From the NCBI GenBank assembly GCA_006738865.1, contig AP019701.1:735001-799000 (forward strand): a DNA stretch of 64,000 nt, given 5' to 3'. Below the pieces are notes generated by a model. The model ran no database searches. It had not been told where the DNA came from and was given only the letters and a program-made list of their open reading frames with translations. The DNA comes from Allostella sp. ATCC 35155. Its GTDB lineage: Bacteria; Pseudomonadota; Alphaproteobacteria; ATCC43930; Allostellaceae. The first letter of the stretch is position 1. Each line of letters opens with the position of its first letter. Of the stretch, positions 54,134-63,576 are shown piece after piece. A program made the position numbers and the translations under genes.

Positions 54134-55541
54134 GCACCAGCTCGACCTCGCGCACGACCTCGGCCAGCGCCGCCATGCAGGGTTCGACCCAGGCCGGGTC
54201 GGCGGTCGCGAAGCTGAGGCGAAGGAAGGCGCCCGCGGCCTCGGCCGGATGCCAGTGGCGGCCGGCGGTGACGAGGATGTCGCGAAGCGCGGCGCGCTGC
54301 TCGACCGCGAGGTCGGACACGCCGGGCGGCAGCGCCACCCAGAGATGCAGGCCGCCCGCGGGCAGGCGGGGCAGCGCCTCCGGCCCGAGATGCCGGCGCA
54401 CCGCCGCGGCGAGCGCGTCCCGCCGCTGGCGCAGGCCGCTGCGCAGCGCCCGCAGATGGCGGGCCCAGCCGGGGGCCGACACCAGCTCCAGCGCCGTTTC
54501 CTGCAGGATGCCCGGAACGAAGAAATCGTCGGCCATGCGCGCCTGCCGCAACCGCTCCAGGGCGGCGCCCCGGGCGCAGATGGCGCCGACGCGCAGACCG
54601 GGCGCGGCGCACTTGGTGAGGGAGCGGACCTGGACGACGTGCCCGTCCCGGTCGGCGCTGGCGAGCGATGGCGGGGGATCGCCGTCGATCGCGAAATCGC
54701 GCGCCCAGTCGTCCTCGACGACGAAGGCGCCGGCCAAGGCGGCGGCCTCCAGCACGGCGCGCCGCCGCTCGGGCGGCAGCACCGTGCCGGCCGGGTTCGA
54801 GAAGGTCGGCTGGCAGTAGAAGAGCCGCGCGCCGGAGCGCTGGAAGGCCTCGCGCAGCAGGTCGGGACGAACCCCCTCGGCATCCGTCGGCACCGGCACG
54901 ACGCGCAGGCCCGCGGCATGGGCCGCGGCCAGGGCGCCGAGGTAGGTCGGCGTCTCCACCAGTAGCGGCTCCCCGGGCGCGGCCAGCGCGCGGAAGGCGG
55001 CGGCGATCCCCGCCTGGGTGCCGGGGCAGACCGTCACCTCGCGCGGGTGATAGGCATGGTCGGTGCGGGCGGCGAACCAGGCGCGCAGCGCCGGCAGGCC
55101 CTCGGCCGGCATCCGCCCCCAGATGCCCGGCCGGCGCACCGCCCTGGCCGACGCCGCCGCGATCAGCGCGGTCGGCTGCATCTCCTCCGGCAGGTAGGCG
55201 ACATTGAGGGTGCGCGCGGCCGGCGACGGCAGGGCGAGCAGGCCGGCCAGGCCGGCGGCGCTGGCCCGGGCCGGGCCGAGCGCCAGGCTCTGCCAGGCGA
55301 GATCGGCCGGCGCCGCGGTCTCCGCCGGCGGCGGTTCGGCGACGAAGGTGCCGAGGCCCGGCCGGGCATCGAGCACGCCGTCCCGCACCAGCGTGTCCAG
55401 CGCCTTCTGGATCGTGACCGGACTGACCCGCAGTTCCGCCATCAGCGCCCGAACCGAAGGCAGCCGTGCACCGGGGGCCCGCTCGCCGGCGAGCCGTCGC
55501 AGGTGTTGCGTGACGCGGCCGCTGCTGTTATCGCTTTTCAT
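54123..55541 (-). CDS. MocR/PdxR-type regulator (GntR helix-turn-helix + aminotransferase domain)
   Basis: 472 residues. The N-terminal winged helix (LPSVRALMAELRVSPVTIQKALDTLVRDGVLDARPGLGTF) is followed by a fold-type I aminotransferase domain with the PLP Lys in VRSLTKCAAPGLRVGAI and NPAGTVLPPERRR. MocR proteins sense PLP-amino acid adducts and control transport or metabolism genes. It is divergent from a LysE exporter with 69 bp between, so that exporter is the likely target. Confidence 0.9.
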   Translation of the reverse strand: MKSDNSSGRVTQHLRRLAGERAPGARLPSVRALMAELRVSPVTIQKALDTLVRDGVLDARPGLGTFVAEPPPAETAAPADLAWQSLALGPARASAAGLAGLLALPSPAARTLNVAYLPEEMQPTALIAAASARAVRRPGIWGRMPAEGLPALRAWFAARTDHAYHPREVTVCPGTQAGIAAAFRALAAPGEPLLVETPTYLGALAAAHAAGLRVVPVPTDAEGVRPDLLREAFQRSGARLFYCQPTFSNPAGTVLPPERRRAVLEAAALAGAFVVEDDWARDFAIDGDPPPSLASADRDGHVVQVRSLTKCAAPGLRVGAICARGAALERLRQARMADDFFVPGILQETALELVSAPGWARHLRALRSGLRQRRDALAAAVRRHLGPEALPRLPAGGLHLWVALPPGVSDLAVEQRAALRDILVTAGRHWHPAEAAGAFLRLSFATADPAWVEPCMAALAEVVREVELVPTR

Positions 55542-55610
55542 GAGATGTGAAAGTAACGCTATCGACGTGCGGCGGATAACGCAAGCGCGCGCTGCCAGGG
55601 CCGCCGGGCG

Positions 55611-56207
55611 ATGACCGGCGAGCTGATGCTGGCCTTCGCGGGCTTCGCCTTCGTCGCCTCGATCACGCCGGGGCCGAACAACGCCATGCTGCTGGCGTCG
55701 GGCGTCCATTTCGGCTTCCGGCGCACCGTCCCGCACATGATCGGCATTTCCTTCGGCTGCGTCGTCATGCTGGTGCTGGTCGGCTTCGGCCTGGGCCAGG
55801 TGTTCACCGCGGTGCCGGCCCTCTACACCGCGCTGCGCTGGGCGGGCGCCGCCTATCTCCTGTGGCTCGCCTGGGCGATCGCGCGCTCGGGCCCGGCCGA
55901 CGAGCGGCCCGCCGGCCCGCGTCCCTTCGGCTTCTGGCCGGCCGCCTTCTTCCAATGGGTCAACCCCAAGGCCTGGATCATGGTGGTGGGGGCGGTCAGC
56001 ACCTACGCCCCGCCGGACGGCTTCGCGGGCAGCGTCGCCGTGCTGGCGGCGCTGATGACCCTGGCCTGCCTGCCCTCCACCGCCGTCTGGGCCGCCTTCG
56101 GCGCCGCCCTCCGCCCCTTCCTCGCCGATCCCCGGCGGATGCGCGTCTTCAACATCGCCATGGCGGTTCTGCTCGTCCTGTCGCTGATTCCGGTCGTCGC
56201 GACCTGA
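55611..56207 (+). CDS. LysE/RhtB family amino acid exporter
   Basis: 198 residues, about six membrane segments. The N-terminal signature ITPGPNNAMLLASGVHFGFRRTVPHMIGISFG and the central FFQWVNPKAWIMVVGAVSTY are typical of LysE/RhtB carriers, which export amino acids or derivatives. The substrate is unknown. It is divergent from the MocR gene, a common arrangement for MocR control of exporters. Confidence 0.9.
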   Translation: MTGELMLAFAGFAFVASITPGPNNAMLLASGVHFGFRRTVPHMIGISFGCVVMLVLVGFGLGQVFTAVPALYTALRWAGAAYLLWLAWAIARSGPADERPAGPRPFGFWPAAFFQWVNPKAWIMVVGAVSTYAPPDGFAGSVAVLAALMTLACLPSTAVWAAFGAALRPFLADPRRMRVFNIAMAVLLVLSLIPVVAT

Positions 56208-56322
56208 GGCGGGGGCGGCCTGCTGCGGGGTGGGCCGCGCCCGCGCGCCCGTGCTAGGGTCCGGCCGCGCGTGGCCGCGGGCGGCGGCCGGCGATGGCAA
56301 GGGCAAGAAAGAAGGACGTTCC

Positions 56323-57957
56323 GTGACGAAGATGACCGGTGGGCAGGCGCTGGTGGGCGCCCTGCACCAGCATGGCGTGGACACCGTATTCGGCCTGCCG
56401 GGCGTACAGCTCGACTGGCTCTTCAACGCCTTCCACGACCGCAGGAACCAGGTCCGCGTCATCCACAGCCGGCATGAGCAGGGCGTCGCCTACATGGCCT
56501 ATGGCTATGCCCAGGCGAGCGGCCGCGTCGGCGCCTATGCCGTCGTGCCCGGCCCCGGCGTGCTCAACACGACGGCGGCGCTCGCCACCGCCTACGCCTG
56601 CAACAGCCCGGTCTTCTGCATCACCGGCCAGATCGCGTCCGGCCATATCGGCCGCGGCATCGGCCAGCTGCACGAGATCCCGGACCAGCTCGGCATCATC
56701 GAGCGGCTGACCAAGTGGGCGGCGCGCGCGAACCACCCGACCGAGATCCCGGGCCTGGTGCGCGAGGCGTTCCGCCAGATGGCCTCGGGCCGGCCGCGCC
56801 CGGTCGGGCTGGAGATTCCGCCGGACATCCTGCAGCTCGCGACCGAGGTCGATCTCGGCGACGTCGCAGTGGCCGATCCCGTGCCCGAGCCCGATCCCGA
56901 CGCCGTCGCCAAGGCGGCCAAGCTGCTCGGCGAGGCCAAGCGCCCGATGATCTTCGTCGGCTCGGGCGGCTGGGACGCGACCGAGGAACTTCTGGCGCTG
57001 GCCGAGATGCTGCAGGCGCCGGTCGTCGCCTCGCGCAACGGCATCGGCGCCATCGACGACCGCCACTACCTGTCACAGAAGCTGCAGGCCGGCTGGGAGA
57101 TGTGGGCCGAAGCCGACGTGGTGCTCGGCGTCGGCACCCGCCTGTCGCCGAACGTGCCGGGCTGGGGCGTCGATTCCGACCTCAAGATCATCCGCCTCGA
57201 CATCGACCCGGTCGAGATCACGCGCAACATCCGTCCCGATGTCGGCATCGTCACGACGGCCAGGCGCGGCCTCGCGGCGCTGGCCGATGCCGTCGCCAAG
57301 ACGGGCACGAAGCGCGCCTCGCGCAAGGACGAGCTGACGGCGCTCCAGGCGAAGACGCGCGCCTTCTACGAGCAGAAGCTGGCGCCGCAGATGGCCTGGA
57401 TCGGGGCGCTGCGCCGCGCCCTGCCCGACGACGTGGTGATCGTCGACGAGCTGACCCAGATCGGCTACGTCGCCCGCGTCGGCTTCCCGCAGTACCGGCC
57501 GCGCAGCTACATCACCTCGGGCTACCAGGGCACGCTCGGCTTCGGCTTCGCGACGGCGCTCGGCGCCAAGGTCGCCTGCCCGGACCGGCCGGTCGTCTCC
57601 ATCACCGGCGACGGCGGCTTCATGTTCAACGTGCAGGAACTGTCGACCGCGGTGCAGAACGGCATCCACCTCATCACGGTGGTCTTCGCCGACGGCGCCT
57701 TCGGCAACGTGCAGCGGATGCAGCGCGAGGACTATGGCGACCGGGTGATCGCGACCGACCTGCACAATCCCGACTTCGTGCGCCTGGCCGAGAGCTTCGG
57801 AGCCCAGGGCGCCCGGGTCGAGACGCCGGCCGAGATGGAGACGGCGCTCGCCCGCGCCCTGCGCGAGCCGGGACCGTGGCTGATCGAGGCGCGGGTCGGC
57901 CGTCTGCCCGATCCCTGGCCGGTCCTCGGCGTCGGCCGGGCGCGCGGGCGCAAGTAG
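56323..57957 (+). CDS. Thiamine diphosphate-dependent enzyme, acetolactate-synthase-like
   Basis: 544 residues in three domains: N-terminal pyrimidine-binding domain with the catalytic Glu in SRHEQGVAYMAYGYA, a central FAD/structural domain (GWGVDSDLKIIRLDIDP), and a C-terminal domain with the ThDP motif ITGDGGFMFNVQELSTAVQNGI. It resembles AHAS large subunits and related decarboxylases, but no small subunit or ilv gene is near, so the substrate is open. The GTG at 56323 has GAAGGA six bases upstream. Confidence 0.87.
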   Translation: MTKMTGGQALVGALHQHGVDTVFGLPGVQLDWLFNAFHDRRNQVRVIHSRHEQGVAYMAYGYAQASGRVGAYAVVPGPGVLNTTAALATAYACNSPVFCITGQIASGHIGRGIGQLHEIPDQLGIIERLTKWAARANHPTEIPGLVREAFRQMASGRPRPVGLEIPPDILQLATEVDLGDVAVADPVPEPDPDAVAKAAKLLGEAKRPMIFVGSGGWDATEELLALAEMLQAPVVASRNGIGAIDDRHYLSQKLQAGWEMWAEADVVLGVGTRLSPNVPGWGVDSDLKIIRLDIDPVEITRNIRPDVGIVTTARRGLAALADAVAKTGTKRASRKDELTALQAKTRAFYEQKLAPQMAWIGALRRALPDDVVIVDELTQIGYVARVGFPQYRPRSYITSGYQGTLGFGFATALGAKVACPDRPVVSITGDGGFMFNVQELSTAVQNGIHLITVVFADGAFGNVQRMQREDYGDRVIATDLHNPDFVRLAESFGAQGARVETPAEMETALARALREPGPWLIEARVGRLPDPWPVLGVGRARGRK

Positions 57958-57987
57958 GCGGCGTCCCGACGGGGGAAGGGAAGCGCC

Positions 57988-59166
57988 ATGGCGGACGCGT
58001 CGCCCTTGCGCGTGCTGTTCTACACGGTCAACGGCAAGGGGCTCGGCCATCTGATGCGGGCGCTGGCGATCGCCCGCCAGATGCGCCGCCTCGCGCCCGA
58101 GACGCGTTTCCTCTTCGTCACCTCCTGCGAGGATCCCGCCGTCCTCTGGCGCGAGGGCTTTCACTATGTGAAGACCCTGGCGCCGGAGGCGGTCGAAGCG
58201 CACGGCCGCGGTCTCGAGCGCCATCGAACCATGGCCGAGCAGTTCATGCGGGCCACATTCGAGGGCTTCCAGCCCCACATCCTGGTCGTCGACAGTTTCG
58301 CCTACGGTTCCGTCGGCGAACTGAAGCCCTTCCTCGCCGGCCCGTGGCGGCGGGTGCTGGTGAGCAATCTCTTCCTGCTGCAGCGCGACGTCACCCGCTA
58401 CCGGGAGAGCGTCGGCCACTATGATCTGGTGGTCTTTCCCTTCCTGGCGCAGGAGGCGCGCGGGCACCCGGCGCTGGCCGACCTGCCGAGCCCGACCATC
58501 TTCGCCGGACCGATCGCCGGCGTCCGTCCGGTGGACCTGATGCCGCGCGCCCGGGCGCGCGCGACGCTCGGCCTGCCGGCCGAGGGACCAATCGTGCTGA
58601 TCGCGGCCGGCGGCGGCGGCGGCGAAAGCGTCGCGCCGGTGCTGGCGCGGGCGACGGCGGCCCTGCCGCTGATGCCGGACCTCGGCTTCGCCCTGCTGGA
58701 GCCGCCGCTGGCCCGCGACCTGCCGGCCATCGCATGGGGGCCCAATGTCCGCATCGTCCGCCGCGTGCCGATCGCGCCGTGCCTTGCCGCCTTCGATGCG
58801 GCCGTCACCACGGCCGGGATGAACAGCGCTGCCGAGATGATGACGGCCGGGCTGCCGATGGTGTGGACCCCGCTCGGTCCGCCGTCGGTCGACCAGGGGC
58901 GCAACGTCGCGCGCTGGACGCGGGCCGGAATCGGCTGCGTCCCCGACGGACCGGGGCCGGAGGCGCTGGCGGCGGCCGTGCGCCGCGTCCTGGAGCCCGC
59001 GACGGCGGCGGCGATGCGGGAAGCGATGGCCGCGAGCGGTGCGGTCGACGGCGCCACCCGGGCGGCCGAGGCGATCCTGCGGCGGCCGAAGCGTCCCCCG
59101 CCGCGTCCCCGCATCGTACGGGCAGGAGGAACCGATCATGCGCAAGGCGAAGCTGACCAACGGTGA
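57988..59166 (+). CDS. MurG/UGT-like glycosyltransferase
   Basis: 392 residues, GT-B fold. The N-terminal VLFYTVNGKGLGHLMRALAIARQMRR and the C-terminal donor site (DAAVTTAGMNSAAEMMTAGLPMVWTPLGPPSVDQGRNVARWTRAGIG) match MurG-like transferases. It should move a sugar from a nucleotide donor to an unknown acceptor. No polysaccharide genes lie near. The 3' end overlaps the aldo/keto reductase gene by 29 bp. Confidence 0.82.
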   Translation: MADASPLRVLFYTVNGKGLGHLMRALAIARQMRRLAPETRFLFVTSCEDPAVLWREGFHYVKTLAPEAVEAHGRGLERHRTMAEQFMRATFEGFQPHILVVDSFAYGSVGELKPFLAGPWRRVLVSNLFLLQRDVTRYRESVGHYDLVVFPFLAQEARGHPALADLPSPTIFAGPIAGVRPVDLMPRARARATLGLPAEGPIVLIAAGGGGGESVAPVLARATAALPLMPDLGFALLEPPLARDLPAIAWGPNVRIVRRVPIAPCLAAFDAAVTTAGMNSAAEMMTAGLPMVWTPLGPPSVDQGRNVARWTRAGIGCVPDGPGPEALAAAVRRVLEPATAAAMREAMAASGAVDGATRAAEAILRRPKRPPPRPRIVRAGGTDHAQGEADQR

Positions 59167-59968
59167 GACGGTGCCCGTCCTCGGGATGGGCACCTGGCGG
59201 ATGGGCGAGCGCGCCGGCCAACGGGCCGACGAACTGGCCGCCCTGCGCCTCGGCCTCGATCTCGGGGTGACGCTGATCGACACGGCCGAGATGTACGGCG
59301 ACGGCGGCTCGGAGGAACTGGTCGGCGAGGCCATCCGCGGGCGTCGCGACGGGCTCTTCCTCGTCACCAAGTTCTATCCGCACAACGCCTCGCGCACGGG
59401 CGTTCCCGCGGCCTGCACGCGCAGCCTGAAGCGGCTCGGCACCGACCGCATCGACCTCTACCTGCTGCACTGGCCGGGCTCGGTGCCGCTCGACGAGACG
59501 GTCGAGGCACTGGAGCGCCTGCGCGAGGCCGGGCGCATCCGCCACTGGGGCGTCAGCAACTTCGACACCGACGACATGGAAGACCTGATGGCGGCCGGCG
59601 GGGAGGGCTGTGCGGCCAACCAGGTGCTCTACAATCTCGGCCGCCGCGGCATCGAATACGACCTGATGCCCTGGGCCGAGGAGCAGGGCATGCCGCTCAT
59701 GGCCTATACCCCGCTGGAACCGGGTCGTCTTGCCGGCAAGCCCGCGCTCGCCCGCATCGCCGCCGAGCGCGGGGTGGCTCCGCTCCAGGTCGCGCTCGCC
59801 TGGGTGCTGCGCCGCCCGCAGGTGATCGCCATTCCCAAGGCGAGCACGCCCGAGCATGTCCGCCAGAACCGCGCCGCGCACGACCTCGTCCTGACCGAAC
59901 CCGAGCTGGCGATGCTCGATGCCGTGTTCCCCCCGCCGACCCGCAAGCGTTCGCTGGAGATGCTGTAG
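59138..59968 (+). CDS. Aldo/keto reductase
   Basis: 276 residues, TIM barrel. VLGMGTWRMGERAGQRADELAALRLGLDLGVTLIDTAEMYGDG holds the catalytic Asp and Tyr; Lys in FLVTKFYPHNAS and His in YLLHWPGSVPL complete the tetrad. It reduces aldehydes or ketones with NADPH. GGAGG lies upstream of the ATG at 59138. Confidence 0.92.
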   Translation: MRKAKLTNGETVPVLGMGTWRMGERAGQRADELAALRLGLDLGVTLIDTAEMYGDGGSEELVGEAIRGRRDGLFLVTKFYPHNASRTGVPAACTRSLKRLGTDRIDLYLLHWPGSVPLDETVEALERLREAGRIRHWGVSNFDTDDMEDLMAAGGEGCAANQVLYNLGRRGIEYDLMPWAEEQGMPLMAYTPLEPGRLAGKPALARIAAERGVAPLQVALAWVLRRPQVIAIPKASTPEHVRQNRAAHDLVLTEPELAMLDAVFPPPTRKRSLEML

Positions 59969-60002
59969 GCGCGGCCGGAACGGGGGCACTGCGGACACGC
60001 CG

Positions 60003-60401
60003 TCAGCCGGTTTCGGTGGCGGCGGGCCTGCACCCGGCCGCCCAGACCAGCAACCCGTCCAGGATGGGACACAGGGCCTGTCCGCTCCCGGTCAGCGAGT
60101 ACTCTACCCTCGGAGGCACTTCGGGGTAGACGACCCGGCGCACCACCCCGGCCACCTCCAGCTGTCGGAGATGCTGGATCAGCATCTTCTGGGAGGCTGC
60201 CGGGATCGCGCGTTCCAGGTCCGACAGACGCATGCACCCGCCGTCGAACAGATGAAAGAGGATCAAGGGCTTCCATCGCCCACGCAGAATTGAGAGCGCG
60301 GCGTCCAGCTCCGCCGCCGCGGTCTCGGGCGTGTAGGGTCGACCGGATCGATCGCGCTGGCTTACGGGTTCGTAGCTTACCTTTTTGTCTGTTCTTTCCA
60401 T
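60003..60401 (-). CDS. HxlR-family transcriptional regulator
   Basis: 132 residues. Winged helix of HxlR type: ALSILRGRWKPLILFHLFDGGCMRLSDLERAIPAASQKMLIQHLRQLEVAGVVRRVVYPEVPPRVEYSLTGSGQAL. These dimeric regulators often answer to oxidative or electrophile stress and usually control a divergent gene. Here it is divergent from the NTF2-like gene with 48 bp between. Confidence 0.9.
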   Translation of the reverse strand: MERTDKKVSYEPVSQRDRSGRPYTPETAAAELDAALSILRGRWKPLILFHLFDGGCMRLSDLERAIPAASQKMLIQHLRQLEVAGVVRRVVYPEVPPRVEYSLTGSGQALCPILDGLLVWAAGCRPAATETG

Positions 60402-60449
60402 TGCTCCGCACGGTCCCCAGCTGATGGAAGCAAGCGATGGAGGATTCCT

Positions 60450-60776
60450 GTGACGATCTCAATTCCCGCACCGATCAGTTCCTACTATGCCGCCGAACAG
60501 GCCGGCGACTTCGGTGCGCTGGCGGGCTGTTTCGCGCCCGACGGAACCCTTCGGGACGAGGGGCAGCTCCAGACCGGCCGTGCGGCGATCGCCGCATGGA
60601 TGGCCGATGCCAAGCGACGCTACAACCATCGAACCGAAGTCCTGGGCATCGATGAGCAGGATGGTTCGTTCGTCGTGTCGGTCCGGGTTGCAGGCAACTT
60701 CCCGAACTCCCCGGTCACACTGGAACAGCGCTTCCGGCTGGAGGACGACCGAATTCGCCGGCTGGAGATCGGCTGA
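60450..60776 (+). CDS. NTF2-like (SnoaL) protein
   Basis: 108 residues, cone-shaped NTF2-like fold: ISSYYAAEQAGDFGALAGCFAPDGTLRDEGQLQTGRAAIAAWM, then VTLEQRFRLEDDRIRRLEIG. The family includes small-molecule isomerases, hydrolases and carriers, so the role is open. The start is a GTG at 60450 with GGAGG 7 bases upstream. Likely controlled by the divergent HxlR gene. Confidence 0.85.
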   Translation: MTISIPAPISSYYAAEQAGDFGALAGCFAPDGTLRDEGQLQTGRAAIAAWMADAKRRYNHRTEVLGIDEQDGSFVVSVRVAGNFPNSPVTLEQRFRLEDDRIRRLEIG

Positions 60777-60884
60777 CCCTCGCCCCGGCGCGGCGGCTGC
60801 CGCGGCGCGGAGGGCGTTGTCCCGGCCGCGGCGAGTCGCTAGGTTCCGCCGACCAACCGTTGCGAGAATGCGAAGGAGCCAGCG

Positions 60885-62249
60885 ATGTCGGATCAGGTGA
60901 AGTATCTGCTGTCGGAAGAGCAGATGCCGAAGAGCTGGTACAACATCGCCGCCGACCTGCCGGTGCCGCTGGCGCCGCCGCTCCATCCGGGCACCGGGCA
61001 GCCGATCGGGCCGGACGATCTCGCGGCCATCTTCCCGATGGAGGTCATCCGCCAGGAAGTGTCGACCGAGCGGCGGATCGACATTCCCAAGGAGGTGCGG
61101 GACATCTATCGCCAGTGGCGGCCGACGCCGCTGTACCGCGCCCGGCGGCTGGAGAGGGCCCTCGGGACGCCGGCCAAGATCTTCTACAAGTACGAGGGCG
61201 TCAGCCCCGCCGGCAGCCACAAGCCGAACACCTCGATCCCCCAGGCCTTCTACAACAAGGCGGAGGGCGTGAAGCGGCTGACGACCGAGACCGGCGCCGG
61301 CCAGTGGGGCTCCTCGCTCGCTTTCGCGGGCGCGCTCTTCGGCCTCGAGGTCGAGGTCTTCATGGTCCGCGTCAGCTATGACCAGAAGCCCTACCGCCGC
61401 GCGCTGATGGAGGCCTATGGCGCCCGCTGCGTCGCCAGCCCGAGCAACGAGACCGCGTCCGGCCGGGCCGTCCTGGCCGAGCATCCCGATTCGACCGGCA
61501 GCCTCGGCATCGCGATCAGCGAGGCGGTCGAGCGCGCCGTGCAGTCGCCCGACACCAAGTATGCGCTGGGCAGCGTGCTCAACCACGTCCTCCTGCATCA
61601 GACGATCCTGGGCGAGGAGGCGATGATGCAGATGGAGATGGCCGACGCCTATCCCGACGTCATCGTCGGCTGCACCGGCGGCGGCAGCAACTTCGGCGGC
61701 ATCGCCTTTCCGTTCCTGGGCGAGAAGCTGCGCGGCGGCCGCGACGTCGAGATCATCGCCGTCGAGCCGGCGGCCTGTCCGACCTTGACCAAGGGCACCT
61801 TCGCCTATGATTTCGGCGACACCGGCCACCTGACGCCGCTGGTCAAGATGCACACGCTGGGCTCGACCTTCGTGCCCCCCGGCTTCCATTCCGGCGGGCT
61901 GCGCTATCACGGCATGGCGCCCCTGGTCAGCCACATCAAGGAACTCGGCCTGATCTCGGCCCGCTCCTACAAGCAGCTCGAGACCTTCGAGGCCGGCGTC
62001 CTCTTCGGCCGCGCCGAGGGCATCCTGCCGGCGCCCGAGGCCAATCACGCCGTCAAGGGCGCGATCGACGTGGCGCTCGAATGCAAGCGCGACGGCCGCG
62101 CCCGCACAATCCTCTTCAACCTGTGCGGCCACGGCCATTTCGACATGCAGGCCTATATCGACTTCGCGGCCGGCAAGCTGCGGGACATCGACTACAGCGA
62201 AGCCGAACTCGAGCGCGCGCTGGCCGGCCTGCCCAACGTCGCGGCCTGA
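60885..62249 (+). CDS. trpB2: TrpB2-type tryptophan synthase beta-like enzyme
   Basis: 454 residues, longer than standard TrpB (about 400). The TrpB2 pattern is clear: WYNIAADLPVPLAPPLHPGTGQPIGPDDLAAIFP, RPTPLYRARRLERALGTPAKIFYKYEG, PLP Lys in VSPAGSHKPNTSIPQAFYN, and VGCTGGGSNFGGIAFPF for the PLP phosphate. TrpB2 enzymes can make tryptophan from indole and serine without a TrpA partner, or use O-phosphoserine. No trpA or other trp gene lies here, which supports the solitary type. It lies 21 bp upstream of a branched-chain-type ABC operon. Confidence 0.9.
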   Translation: MSDQVKYLLSEEQMPKSWYNIAADLPVPLAPPLHPGTGQPIGPDDLAAIFPMEVIRQEVSTERRIDIPKEVRDIYRQWRPTPLYRARRLERALGTPAKIFYKYEGVSPAGSHKPNTSIPQAFYNKAEGVKRLTTETGAGQWGSSLAFAGALFGLEVEVFMVRVSYDQKPYRRALMEAYGARCVASPSNETASGRAVLAEHPDSTGSLGIAISEAVERAVQSPDTKYALGSVLNHVLLHQTILGEEAMMQMEMADAYPDVIVGCTGGGSNFGGIAFPFLGEKLRGGRDVEIIAVEPAACPTLTKGTFAYDFGDTGHLTPLVKMHTLGSTFVPPGFHSGGLRYHGMAPLVSHIKELGLISARSYKQLETFEAGVLFGRAEGILPAPEANHAVKGAIDVALECKRDGRARTILFNLCGHGHFDMQAYIDFAAGKLRDIDYSEAELERALAGLPNVAA

Positions 62250-62270
62250 GAAAACGGGGAGGGGAGGAAC

Positions 62271-63476
62271 ATGCACAAGATGCGTCGGGCGGCCGTACGG
62301 GCTGCCATCGTGGGGGCCGCCATCCTGGGGGCCGGCGTCGCCGGGACCGCGCAGGCCCAGGCGCCGGTCAAGATCGGCCTGGTGCTGCCCTATTCGGCGG
62401 GCCCCTTCGTCGCCATCGCCAACGAGATCACCGACAGCATGGCCCTGGCGCTCGAGGAATCGGGCTACATGGCCGCCGGGCGCAAGATCGAGATCCTGCG
62501 CGAGGACACGACCCACAAGCCGGACGTGGCCCAGGCCAAGGCCAAGAAGCTCGTCTTCGAGGACAAGGTCGACATGCTGGTCGGCCCCGTCGCCTCGGCC
62601 GAACTGACCGCGCTGTTCGACTTCGCGCATCAGGCGAAGGTGCCGCTGATCATTCCCAATGCCGGCGACAACGAGGTGACGGGCGAGAAGTGCAGCCCCT
62701 GGGTGCTGCGCACCTCCTTCTCGAACGACCAGATCGTCCGCGACATGGGCCGCTGGATGGCGGGCAAGGGCTTCAAGAAGGTCGCGCTGCTCGCCTTCGA
62801 CTACAAGGCCGGCCACCAGCTCATGGGCGGCTTCAAGAAGCCGTTCACCGAAGCGGGCGGCACCATCGTCACCGAACAATATCCGCCCTTCGGCCGCCTG
62901 TCGGACTTCGGTCCGTGGCTCGGCAAGATCCGCGACGCCAAGCCGGACGCGGTCTTCACCTTCTTCGCCGGCCCGCCGGCGACGCTCCTGGTGCAGCAGT
63001 TCAAGGAGTTCGGCCTCGACCGCGAGATGAAGCTGGCGGGTGCCGGCTGGCTCGTCTCGCCGCTCAGCCTGCCGAGCCAGGGCAAGGCGGCGGCGGGCGT
63101 CATCGGCGTCCTCAACTACGTCCCGGCGATCGACAACCCGGTCAACAAGTCCTACCAGGAGCGCTTCCAGGCCAAGTTCAAGCGCACCGGGTCGGAGTTC
63201 GGCGCCCAGGGCTACGATACCGGCAAGCTGATCCATGCCGCGCTCACCCAGGCCGGCGGCAAGACCGACGACAAGGCGGCGCTGGTCAAGGCGATGCACG
63301 CCGTCCGCATCGAGGGCACCCGCGGGCCGCTGCGCATCGACCCCAGGACCAACAACGTCGTGCAGGACATCTACGTCTTCGAGACCGAACTGCAGGGCGA
63401 CAAGGTCGGCTACAAGGTCCTCGACCGCATCCGCGACGTGCAGGATCCGCCGAACGGCTGCAAGCTCGGCGGCTGA
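62271..63476 (+). CDS. Branched-chain amino acid-type ABC substrate-binding protein (LivJ-like)
   Basis: 401 residues. Signal peptide to TAQAQ (about residue 29), then APVKIGLVLPYSAGPFVAIANEITDSMALAL and the periplasmic-binding type I fold (DMLVGPVASAELTALFDFAHQAKVPLIIPNAGDNEVTGEKCSPWVLRTSFSNDQ). It binds branched-chain amino acids or other organics such as aromatics or amides for a Liv-type importer, whose permease starts 100 bp downstream. Neighbouring TrpB2 hints at an indole or amino acid link, unproven. Confidence 0.92.
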   Translation: MHKMRRAAVRAAIVGAAILGAGVAGTAQAQAPVKIGLVLPYSAGPFVAIANEITDSMALALEESGYMAAGRKIEILREDTTHKPDVAQAKAKKLVFEDKVDMLVGPVASAELTALFDFAHQAKVPLIIPNAGDNEVTGEKCSPWVLRTSFSNDQIVRDMGRWMAGKGFKKVALLAFDYKAGHQLMGGFKKPFTEAGGTIVTEQYPPFGRLSDFGPWLGKIRDAKPDAVFTFFAGPPATLLVQQFKEFGLDREMKLAGAGWLVSPLSLPSQGKAAAGVIGVLNYVPAIDNPVNKSYQERFQAKFKRTGSEFGAQGYDTGKLIHAALTQAGGKTDDKAALVKAMHAVRIEGTRGPLRIDPRTNNVVQDIYVFETELQGDKVGYKVLDRIRDVQDPPNGCKLGG

Positions 63477-63489
63477 TCGAACCGCTGCC

Positions 63490-63516
63490 GGCCGGCCCCG
63501 CGCCCCGGGGCCGGCC
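63490..63516 (+). terminator. Hairpin between binding protein and permease genes
   Basis: A perfect 10-bp GC stem (63490-63499 with 63507-63516) with a 7-base loop follows the binding-protein stop. No T run, so it is more likely a processing or partial-termination structure that keeps binding-protein mRNA more abundant than permease mRNA, as is common in ABC operons. Confidence 0.45.
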
Positions 63517-63576
63517 GCAGCCTCGCCGCAGCCGGCGATTGCCTGGCATCCGGCCTGCCGCTAATCAGGGGCGGCG

